A stretch of DNA of 6,450 nucleotides, taken from Betaproteobacteria bacterium. Lineage in GTDB: Bacteria > Pseudomonadota > Gammaproteobacteria > Burkholderiales > Burkholderiaceae_C. Shown here piece after piece: positions 1 to 5,537 of the stretch (position 1 is the first letter of the stretch; every line of letters begins with the position of its first letter). The notes beneath the pieces were generated by a model that saw nothing but the letters and a program-made list of their open reading frames with translations, ran no database searches and was not told where the DNA came from. The stretch spans positions 1 through 6,450 of the forward strand of contig VBDL01000374.1 of NCBI GenBank assembly GCA_005884255.1, written 5' to 3'. Position numbers and translations under genes: made by a program.

Positions 1-642
1 GGCTGCCTGCAGATGGAAGTCACGGTGCACGGCAAGATGGCGCATGCCGCGATCCCGACCACCGGCGTCGATGCACTGCAAGGCGCGGTGACGATCCTCA
101 ATGCGCTGTACGCGCAGAACATCGCGTACCGGCGCTTCCGCTCGCAGGTGCAAGGCATCACGCACCCGTACTTGAACGTCGGCCGCATCGAAGGCGGCAC
201 CAACACCAACGTCGTGCCCGGCAAGGTGGTGTTCAAGCTCGACCGGCGCATGATCCCCGAGGAGAACCCGGTCGAGGTCGAAGCCGAGATCCGCCGCGTG
301 ATCGCGGAGAGCGCCGCGTCCTTCTCCGGAATCACGGTGGACATCAAGCGCCTGCTGCTCGCCAACTCGCTAAAGGCCCTGCCCGGCAACAAGCCGCTGG
401 TCGACGCGCTGCAGAAGCACGGCGAAGCGGTGTTCGGCGAGGTCATCCCCGTCAGCGGCACGCCGCTGTACACCGACGTGCGGCTGTACAGCGCGCGCGG
501 CGTGCCGGCGGTGATCTATGGCGCCGGGCCGCGCACGGTGCTCGAGTCGAACGCCAAGCGCGCCGACGAGCATCTCGTGCTCGAAGACCTGCGCCGCGCC
601 ACGAAGGTCGTCGCGCGTTCGCTCTTCGATATGTTGCGATGA
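1..642 (+). CDS. M20-family metallopeptidase/amidohydrolase (ArgE/DapE-like), 3' part
   Basis: The reading frame is open from the first base, so the gene begins upstream; the ATG at 13 lies inside the protein. The visible 213 codons hold the M20 dimerisation domain (an HGKMAHAAIP segment followed by G-x-D-A-L, then LNVGRIEGGTNTNVVPG and a DRRMIPEE strand) and the C-terminal half of the catalytic domain (GTPLYTDVRLY, GVPAVIYGAGP, ADEHL). M20 enzymes are cytosolic, usually zinc-dependent hydrolases that remove acyl, formyl, succinyl or carbamoyl groups from amines; which substrate applies cannot be told here. The early catalytic metal ligands lie outside the window. Near the C-terminus the family position for the last histidine metal ligand (AHQPDE in E. 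coli ArgE) reads AKRADE, so it appears to be lysine. The gene ends 68 bases before an importer operon on the same strand, suggesting that it acts on the imported compound. The fold assignment is firm; the function is not. Confidence 0.9.
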   Translation, partial: GCLQMEVTVHGKMAHAAIPTTGVDALQGAVTILNALYAQNIAYRRFRSQVQGITHPYLNVGRIEGGTNTNVVPGKVVFKLDRRMIPEENPVEVEAEIRRVIAESAASFSGITVDIKRLLLANSLKALPGNKPLVDALQKHGEAVFGEVIPVSGTPLYTDVRLYSARGVPAVIYGAGPRTVLESNAKRADEHLVLEDLRRATKVVARSLFDMLR

Positions 643-650
643 CGAGAGGC

Positions 651-699
651 CCGGTCGTGCATGGAACTTGCAACTAAGATCGCAAGCATTCACGACCGG
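651..699 (+). promoter_or_regulatory. Long interrupted inverted repeat ahead of the importer operon
   Basis: CCGGTCGTG (651-659) pairs perfectly with CACGACCGG (691-699). After one mismatch, ATG (661-663) pairs with CAT (687-689). After a three-base bulge, CTTGC (667-671) pairs with GCAAG (682-686), leaving a ten-base loop. That makes 17 base pairs across almost the whole 68-base gap. The 3' arm ends in the first GG of the GGAGGAG ribosome-binding site, so the folded RNA could limit translation of the binding protein. No U-run follows, which argues against a simple intrinsic terminator. The pairing is seen directly; any regulatory role is inferred. Confidence 0.6.
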
Positions 700-704
700 A
701 GGAG
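698..704 (+). promoter_or_regulatory. Strong Shine-Dalgarno site for the binding-protein gene
   Basis: GGAGGAG ends six bases before the ATG at 711, near-ideal spacing, and fixes that start. Its first two bases are also the end of the 3' arm of the inverted repeat at 651-699. Confidence 0.8.
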
Positions 705-710
705 CCCTCG

Positions 711-1733
711 ATGATCCGTAAACTGGCCGGCGCCATCGTGGCGTCGCTGCTGACGCTCACCGCTCACGCGCAAGAGACGCCGATCAAGTTCCAGCTCGAC
801 TGGCGCTTCGAAGGTCCGGCCGCCTTCTTCCTGCTGCCGGTGGCCAAGGGCCAGTTCAAGGCCGAGAAGCTCAACGTCACGGTCGACGCCGGCAACGGTT
901 CGGGCAATGCCGTGAACCGCGTCGCTTCGGGCACGTACGACATGGGCTTTGCGGACCTGTCCGCGCTGATGGAGTTCCACGCGAACAACCCGACGGCGCC
1001 GAACAAGCCGGTCGCGGTGATGATGGTCTACAACAACACGCCGGCGGCGGTGTTCTCGCTGAAGAAGAGCGGCATCAAGACGCCGGCCGACCTCGCCGGC
1101 AAGAAGCTCGGCGCGCCGGTGTTCGATGCCGGCCGTCGCGCCTTCCCGATCTTCCAGAAAGCCAACGGCGTGGGCGCCGTCACATGGATCAGCATGGACC
1201 CGCCGCTGCGCGAGACGATGCTGGCCCGCGGCGACGTCGATGCGATCACCGGCTTCTACTTCACGTCGCTGCTGAATCTCGAGGCGCGCGGCATCAAGGC
1301 CGACGACGTGGCGGTGATGATGTACCCGAGCCATGGCGTGAAGCTGTACGGCAACGTGATCATCGCCGGTGAGGAGTTCCTGAAGAAGAATCCCGAAGCC
1401 GTCAAAGCCTTCCTGCGCGCGTTCACCAAGGGCGCGAAGGAAGTCATCGCCAATCCGAAGGCGGCGATCGCAGTGGTGAAGGAACGCGACGGCATCATCA
1501 ACAGCGAACTGGAAGAGCGGCGGCTGAAGCTGGCCATCGAATCGTCGATCGCCACCGCCGATGCCAAGGCCGAAGGCTTCGGCGAGGTGAAGCTGCCGCG
1601 CCTGGCGCTGATGGCCAGCCAGGTGGCCGACGCTTTCAACACCAAGGGCCGCATCAACCCGGATGCGGTGTGGAACGCGAGCTACTTGCCCAGCGCAGCC
1701 GAGCGGAACATCTTCGCCGGCGCGAAGAAGTGA
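711..1733 (+). CDS. ABC transporter periplasmic substrate-binding protein, NMT1/THI5-like (TauA/SsuA superfamily)
   Basis: This 340-residue protein starts with a Sec signal peptide: basic MIRK, hydrophobic residues 5-17, and an AHA-Q cleavage site after about residue 20. There is no lipobox, so it should be free in the periplasm. The mature protein opens with FQLDWRFEGPAAFF and an AKGQFKAEKLNV segment, the usual start of NMT1/THI5-like domains (LDW…A…G.F..E.L.V). GSGNAVNRVASGTYDMGFAD, ADLAGKKLGAP and the GDVDAITGF motif follow. Length is normal for the family. Relatives bind thiamin pyrimidine precursors, riboflavin, sulfonates, nitrate or aromatic acids; the ligand here is unknown. Its stop codon overlaps the GTG start of the ATPase gene. 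A strong ribosome-binding site six bases upstream suits a protein made in excess over the membrane parts. The long hairpin ahead of it may control expression. Confidence 0.93.
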   Translation: MIRKLAGAIVASLLTLTAHAQETPIKFQLDWRFEGPAAFFLLPVAKGQFKAEKLNVTVDAGNGSGNAVNRVASGTYDMGFADLSALMEFHANNPTAPNKPVAVMMVYNNTPAAVFSLKKSGIKTPADLAGKKLGAPVFDAGRRAFPIFQKANGVGAVTWISMDPPLRETMLARGDVDAITGFYFTSLLNLEARGIKADDVAVMMYPSHGVKLYGNVIIAGEEFLKKNPEAVKAFLRAFTKGAKEVIANPKAAIAVVKERDGIINSELEERRLKLAIESSIATADAKAEGFGEVKLPRLALMASQVADAFNTKGRINPDAVWNASYLPSAAERNIFAGAKK

Positions 1734-2536
1734 GCTTCGTCGAGTTCAGGAACGTCTGGCTCGCCTACGACGACGCGCTGCTCGCGCGCGAGCAGTTCGC
1801 CGTCGAGGACATCTCGCTGCAGGTGGCCGAAGGCGCGTTCATCGCCATCGTCGGCCCATCGGGCTGCGGCAAGTCGACCTTCATGAAGCTGGCCACCGGC
1901 CTGAAGCGGCCGAGCCGCGGCAGCATCACGATCGCCGGCCAGCCGGTGACCGGGCCGCTGAAGATCACCGGCATGGCCTTCCAGGCGCCGAGCCTGCTGC
2001 CGTGGCGCACGACCTTGGCCAACGTGTTGCTGCCGCTGGAAATCGTCGAGCCCTACCGCACCCACTTCAAGGCGAAGAAGCGCGAGTACGAGGACAAGGC
2101 GCGAGCGCTGCTCGCAAGCGTCGGCCTCGCCGGCTATGAAGACAAGTTCCCGTGGCAACTGTCCGGCGGCATGCAGCAGCGCGCGAGCATCTGCAGGGCC
2201 CTCATCCACGAGCCGAAGATGCTGCTGCTCGACGAGCCCTTCGGCGCGCTCGACGCCTTCACGCGCGAGGAGCTGTGGTGCACTTTGCGCGACCTGCAGG
2301 CGCAGCAGCGGTTCAACGTCATCCTGGTCACGCATGACCTGCGCGAAAGCGTGTTCCTCGCCGACACGGTGTACGTGATGAGCAAGGGGCCGGGGCGCTT
2401 CGTCGTCAAGCGAGACATCGACCTGCCGCGGCCACGCGAGCTGGAGCTCACCTATACCAGTGAGTTCATCGACATCGTGCACGAGCTGCGCGGCCATATC
2501 GGCGCACTGCGCCGGCCGGCGGAGGCCGCGCGATGA
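1730..2536 (+). CDS. ABC transporter ATP-binding protein, TauB/SsuB-like
   Basis: This is the cytoplasmic ATPase driving the importer, 268 residues from the chosen start. Visible motifs are Walker A GPSGCGKST (residues 42-50), Q-loop glutamine 85 in AFQAPSLLPW, signature LSGGMQQR (144-151), Walker B MLLLDEP with D-loop GALD (164-175), and switch histidine 202 in VTHD. All catalytic residues are present. The GTG at 1730 is preferred because it overlaps the preceding stop (GTGA) and begins SFVEFRNVWLAY, the normal start of such ATPases; a GTG at 1670 would add 20 residues that look like out-of-frame translation of the binding protein. No good Shine-Dalgarno precedes 1730, so translation probably depends on coupling to the upstream gene. 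A charged stretch (THFKAKKREYEDKARALL) between Q-loop and signature belongs to the helical subdomain. The stop overlaps the permease start. Confidence 0.94.
   Translation: MSFVEFRNVWLAYDDALLAREQFAVEDISLQVAEGAFIAIVGPSGCGKSTFMKLATGLKRPSRGSITIAGQPVTGPLKITGMAFQAPSLLPWRTTLANVLLPLEIVEPYRTHFKAKKREYEDKARALLASVGLAGYEDKFPWQLSGGMQQRASICRALIHEPKMLLLDEPFGALDAFTREELWCTLRDLQAQQRFNVILVTHDLRESVFLADTVYVMSKGPGRFVVKRDIDLPRPRELELTYTSEFIDIVHELRGHIGALRRPAEAAR
2521..2525 (+). promoter_or_regulatory. Shine-Dalgarno site for the permease gene
   Basis: GGAGG lies seven bases before the ATG at 2533, inside the last codons of the ATPase gene, and supports that start in the ATGA overlap. Confidence 0.75.
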
Positions 2537-3288
2537 AGCAACGCTGGGCGCCCTGGCTGTTGCTCTTGCTGATCGTCGCGCTCTGGCAGGCGATCTGCTC
2601 GGCCTTCCACGTCAGCGAGTTCATCTTCCCGAGCCCGGCACGCATCGCCGAGCAGATCGTCGAGTTCCGCGGCGAGATCCTCAAGCACGCCTGGCGGACC
2701 TTCTGGGTCACCTTGCTCGGCTTCGGCCTGTCGATCGTCGTCGGCGTGCTGCTGGGCTTCCTGATCGGCAGCTCGCGGCTGGCCTACAGCGCGGTGTATC
2801 CGCTGATGACGGCCTTCAACGCGCTGCCCAAGGCCGCCTTCGTGCCGATCCTCGTCGTGTGGCTGGGCATCGGCGCCGGCCCGGCGGTGCTCACCGCGTT
2901 CCTGATCTCCTTCTTCCCGATCATGGTCAACATCGCCACCGGGCTCGCGACGCTGGAGCCGGAGCTGGAGGACGTGCTGCGTGTGCTCGGCGCACGGCGC
3001 TGGGACGTGCTCGTGAAGGTCGGCCTGCCGCGCTCGATGCCCTACTTCTTCGGCTCGCTGAAGGTGGCGATCACGCTGGCCTTCGTCGGCACCACGGTCA
3101 GCGAGATGACGGCAAGCAACGAAGGCATCGGCTATCTGCTGGTGTCCGCCGGCTCGGCGATGCAGATGGGGTTGGCATTCGCCGGGCTGGTGACCGTGGG
3201 CGCGATGGCGATGCTGATGTACGAGCTCTTCTCGCGCATTGAGCAGCGGCTCACCGGGTGGGCCCATCGAAGCTCGCATGGCACATAG
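2533..3288 (+). CDS. ABC transporter permease, TauC/SsuC-like (BPD_transp_1)
   Basis: This 251-residue inner-membrane protein forms the channel of the importer, presumably as a homodimer because no second permease gene is present. Hydrophobic segments fall at about residues 5-22, 57-79, 98-116, 118-138, 170-190 and 211-233, giving the six-helix layout of the family. Residues 146-166 (EDVLRVLGAR…LPRSMPY) form the EAA coupling loop that docks on the ATPase; the glycine is at 153 and the conserved LP at 165-166. The early FPSPARIAEQ segment is also typical of TauC/SsuC proteins. Its ATG overlaps the ATPase stop (ATGA) and has a GGAGG at good spacing. Length is normal and the gene looks intact. 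It is the last gene of the importer unit: 245 non-coding bases and a likely new promoter follow. Confidence 0.94.
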   Translation: MKQRWAPWLLLLLIVALWQAICSAFHVSEFIFPSPARIAEQIVEFRGEILKHAWRTFWVTLLGFGLSIVVGVLLGFLIGSSRLAYSAVYPLMTAFNALPKAAFVPILVVWLGIGAGPAVLTAFLISFFPIMVNIATGLATLEPELEDVLRVLGARRWDVLVKVGLPRSMPYFFGSLKVAITLAFVGTTVSEMTASNEGIGYLLVSAGSAMQMGLAFAGLVTVGAMAMLMYELFSRIEQRLTGWAHRSSHGT

Positions 3289-3295
3289 AGAACCG

Positions 3296-3312
3296 TTGCG
3301 AAAAGTTCGCAA
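3296..3312. promoter_or_regulatory. Perfect inverted repeat TTGCGAA-AAG-TTCGCAA
   Basis: Two seven-base arms match perfectly around a three-base centre, beginning seven bases after the permease stop. It could be the stem of a weak terminator, although the nearest T-run (TTTT, 3320-3323) is seven bases beyond the stem, or a protein-binding site. It lies 46-62 bases before the start predicted from the first sigma-54 motif and 105-121 bases before that predicted from the second; the latter distance suits an activator site. Its right side (AAGTTCGCAA) matches AAGATCGCAA at 676-685 at nine of ten bases. Confidence 0.5.
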
Positions 3313-3331
3313 TCGCACATTTTGATGCAAT

Positions 3332-3347
3332 GGGCACGTCATTTGCC
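3332..3347 (+). promoter_or_regulatory. Sigma-54 (-24/-12) promoter candidate
   Basis: GGGCACGTCATTTGCC matches the sigma-54 consensus TGGCACG-N4-TTGC(A/T) at every position except the first T and the final A/T. The key GG (3333-3334) and GC (3345-3346) have the exact spacing. Transcription would start near 3358, leaving a leader of about 175 bases before the amidotransferase gene. The motif sits inside a perfect inverted repeat, ATGGGCA (3330-3336) and TGCCCAT (3344-3350), which may be chance since the consensus halves are partly complementary. If real, expression of the downstream pair requires an enhancer-binding activator. Confidence 0.6.
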
Positions 3348-3351
3348 CATC

Positions 3352-3368
3352 GACTCCCGGAGTCCGGG
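3352..3368. repeat. Two overlapping 13-base palindromes
   Basis: GACTCC-C-GGAGTC (3352-3364) and CCCGGA-G-TCCGGG (3356-3368) are both perfect around a single central base and share nine bases, so they can form alternative, mutually exclusive hairpins. They lie where transcription from the first sigma-54 motif would begin. They may be an operator or leader RNA structure; the role is unknown. Confidence 0.4.
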
Positions 3369-3390
3369 GGTTATCCGCGAGGGGCATCGC

Positions 3391-3406
3391 TGGCACAGTG
3401 ATCGCC
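3391..3406 (+). promoter_or_regulatory. Second, weaker sigma-54-like element
   Basis: TGGCACAGTGATCGCC keeps the complete TGGCAC of the -24 box and the GC of the -12 box at exact spacing, but differs at three other consensus positions (A for G, C for T, C for A/T). It lies 59 bases after the first candidate and predicts a start near 3417, about 117 bases before the amidotransferase. It overlaps a small inverted repeat, CTGGC (3390-3394) and GCCAG (3404-3408). It could be a second start site, a decoy binding site or chance. Confidence 0.3.
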
Positions 3407-3533
3407 AGTAGCGGCTGCCCCCGGGGCTGTCGCGTGCTGGTTTCCCGGATTGAAAACATGCCAAAGAGACAACCCGCGAAGGAAGCGGGCCACGACACGC
3501 GCCGGGCACGGGCCGCCTGAAGACCGCACAACA

Positions 3534-5537
3534 ATGTGCGGCATTGCAGGACTGTTTGCCACCGGCGGCGCCGAGCGGCCGTCGCGCGCGACCGTGGCCG
3601 CGATGATCGATACGCTCGAGCACCGCGGCCCGGACGGCTCCTCCACCTTTGTCTCGGGCCCGGCAGCGCTGGCGCATGCGCGCTTGTCGATCATCGATCT
3701 CGAAGGCGGCTGGCAGCCCATCCACAACGAGGACGAGAGCGTCACCGTCGTCTTCAACGGCGAGATCTTCAACCACATCGAGCTGCGCCGCGAGCTTCAA
3801 CAGCGTGGTCACCAGTTCCGCACCGCTTCCGACACCGAGGTCATCGTCCACCTCTACGAGGACCATGGCGACGACTTCGTGCAGCACCTGAACGGCCAGT
3901 TCGCCATCGCGCTGTGGGACACGCAGCGCCAGCGCCTGGTGCTGGCGCGCGATCGCACCGGCATCCGGCCCCTGTATGTCGCGCGCCATGGCGACCATGT
4001 GCTGTTCGCCTCGGAAGTGAAGGCGCTGTTCGCACCCGGGCTGCTGCCGCGACGGCTGGACCCGCTGGCGCTGGCGCAGCTCTTCACCTGGTGGGCGCCG
4101 CTGCCGCCGCACACGGTGTTCGATGGCGTGCAGGCGCTGCCGCCCGGCCAGCTGATGGGCATCGAGGCCGACGGCACGACGCGGCAACAGCGCTACTGGG
4201 ACTGGGACTTCGGCGACATCCGCCCCGACTCGAAGCGCAGAGGCGAAGACTTCGCCGAGGAGTTGCGCGAGCTGCTGATCGACGCGGTGCGCCTGCAACT
4301 GCGCGCCGACGTGCCGGTGGGTGCGTACCTGAGCGGCGGGCTCGACTCGTCGATCATCACGTCGATCATCAGCCGCCACACCGACACGCCGCTGCGCAGC
4401 TTCTCGCTGACCTTCGACGATGCCGAGTTCGACGAGAGCGACTACCAGCAGCAGCTGGTGCGCTTCCTCGGCGCCGAGCACTCGGCCATCCACTGCAAGC
4501 GCGGCGACATCGCCGCCGCGTTCCCGCGCACGATCTGGCACACCGAGAGCCCGGTGGTGCGCACCGCGCCGACGCCGCTGATGATGCTGGCCGGCCATGT
4601 GCGCGCCGCCGGCTACAAGGTCGTGCTCACTGGCGAGGGCGCCGACGAGGTATTCGGCGGCTACGACCTCTTCAAGGAGGCGAAGATCCGCCGCTTCCTC
4701 GCGCGCGAGCCGCAATCGACGCTGCGCCCGCGCATCCTCGAGCGGCTGTATCCGTACCTGAAGAACTCGCCGGTGCAGGGCCGTGCCTTCAGCCAGCACT
4801 TCTTCAGCGTGGGGCTGGAGCAGCTCGACGAGCCCTGGTTCGCGCACTTGCCGCGCATGCGCACCACGCAGCGCATCTGGCAATTCCTGCATCCCGAACT
4901 GCAAGATCGACTGGCCGGCTGGGATGCGCGAGCCGCGTTGCGCGCAATGCTGCCCGCGGGCATCGACGGCTGGCACCCGATGGGGCGCGACCAGTACGTC
5001 GAGGCGCACACGCTGATGTCGGGCTATCTGCTCAGCTCGCAGGGCGACCGCATGGCGATGTCGCACTCCGTCGAGGGACGCTTCCCCTACCTCGACCACC
5101 GCGTCATCGAGTTCGCCAACCGCCTGCCGCCGAAGTACAAGCTGCGCGGCCTGGTCGAGAAATACCTGCTCAAGCGTGCGATGCGCGGCGAGCTGCCGCA
5201 TGCCATCACCGCCCGCTCCAAGCAGCCCTACCGCGCGCCGGACTGCGCCAGCTTCTTCGACAACGGCCGGCCGGTGGACTACGTGGCCGAGCTGCTGTCG
5301 GAGCGACGCCTGAACGAGACGGGCCTGTTCGATGCCGCCGCGGTGGCCAAGCTGCTGGCCAAGTGCCACACCCCCTACGGCCTGCGGCCGCCCACTCGAG
5401 GGGGCGACACCAGCGGACCGGCGAAGCCGGATCCGCGGTGTCCGCTTGGCACGTCGAACGATGACCATGCTGCTGCACCAGCACTTCCTCGACAGTGTCG
5501 CCCGCACGCCGGACAAGACTGCGCTCGTCTGCGGTGA
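3534..5537 (+). CDS. Asparagine synthetase-like glutamine amidotransferase (AsnB family), altered C-terminus
   Basis: This 667-residue cytoplasmic enzyme should take ammonia from glutamine and use ATP to amidate a carboxylate. The ATG at 3534 is required because it leaves Cys2 (MCGIAGLF) as the class II glutaminase nucleophile; an upstream in-frame start at 3450 would bury it. The glutaminase domain (about 1-215) shows HRGPDG, ARLSIIDL, FNGEIFN, SDTEVIVH and ARDRTGIRPLY. The synthetase domain carries the ATP pyrophosphatase loop SGGLDSS (267-273), GEGADEVFGGY (367-377), EGRFPYLDH (514-522) and EKYLLK (542-547). All key residues are present. Recognisable family sequence ends near Cys611; the last 56 residues come from a palindromic repeat and from reading the ligase start out of frame. 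The ribosome-binding site is weak (TGAAGA, 3518-3523). The gene overlaps the ligase gene by 77 bases. It resembles amidotransferases of exosortase/exopolysaccharide loci more than housekeeping AsnB, but the substrate is unknown. Confidence 0.92.
   Translation: MCGIAGLFATGGAERPSRATVAAMIDTLEHRGPDGSSTFVSGPAALAHARLSIIDLEGGWQPIHNEDESVTVVFNGEIFNHIELRRELQQRGHQFRTASDTEVIVHLYEDHGDDFVQHLNGQFAIALWDTQRQRLVLARDRTGIRPLYVARHGDHVLFASEVKALFAPGLLPRRLDPLALAQLFTWWAPLPPHTVFDGVQALPPGQLMGIEADGTTRQQRYWDWDFGDIRPDSKRRGEDFAEELRELLIDAVRLQLRADVPVGAYLSGGLDSSIITSIISRHTDTPLRSFSLTFDDAEFDESDYQQQLVRFLGAEHSAIHCKRGDIAAAFPRTIWHTESPVVRTAPTPLMMLAGHVRAAGYKVVLTGEGADEVFGGYDLFKEAKIRRFLAREPQSTLRPRILERLYPYLKNSPVQGRAFSQHFFSVGLEQLDEPWFAHLPRMRTTQRIWQFLHPELQDRLAGWDARAALRAMLPAGIDGWHPMGRDQYVEAHTLMSGYLLSSQGDRMAMSHSVEGRFPYLDHRVIEFANRLPPKYKLRGLVEKYLLKRAMRGELPHAITARSKQPYRAPDCASFFDNGRPVDYVAELLSERRLNETGLFDAAAVAKLLAKCHTPYGLRPPTRGGDTSGPAKPDPRCPLGTSNDDHAAAPALPRQCRPHAGQDCARLR
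5371..5442. repeat. Double-hairpin palindromic (REP-like) repeat
   Basis: There are two adjacent hairpins. In the first, CCCCCT (5371-5376) pairs with AGGGGG (5399-5404) and encloses CGGCC-TGC-GGCCG (5378-5390). In the second, GACACC (5406-5411), GCGGA (5413-5417) and CCGGC (5418-5422) pair with GCCGG (5426-5430), TCCGC (5432-5436) and GGTGTC (5437-5442). That is 16 base pairs with one bulged A on each side and a GAA loop. The CCCCCT…AGGGGG plus tall second hairpin recalls intergenic repeats of Rubrivivax/Leptothrix-type Burkholderiales (from memory). It sits in the amidotransferase 3' end, 18 bases before the ligase ATG. Confidence 0.7.

Noticed and set aside
643..710. TPP riboswitch (THI box) before the importer operon
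   Set aside because: The expected conserved CTGAGA and ACCTGA core motifs are absent; only the long inverted repeat is present.
1670..1729. Earlier GTG start for the ATPase
   Set aside because: The added 20 residues are out-of-frame translation of the binding protein; GTG at 1730 overlaps the preceding stop and begins the usual family N-terminus.
3450..3533. In-frame upstream extension of the amidotransferase by 28 residues
   Set aside because: The class II glutaminase needs Cys directly after the initiator Met (MCGI); the extension is basic and unlike the family.
3289..3533. Small gene, tRNA or CRISPR array in the gap
   Set aside because: There is no convincing short coding frame with a ribosome-binding site, no cloverleaf and no regularly spaced direct repeats; promoter-like motifs and palindromes account for the visible structure.
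5341..5464. A simple frameshift hiding the normal amidotransferase C-terminus
   Set aside because: I read the other two forward frames across this stretch and neither gives a plausible family tail; they read through the palindromic repeat. Replacement fits better than a base error.
3339..5516. Very long open frame on the minus strand, 725 codons
   Set aside because: It mirrors the amidotransferase gene in GC-rich DNA, is rich in Arg, Ala, Gln and His, shows no domain motif, and the opposite strand encodes a protein with all catalytic motifs.
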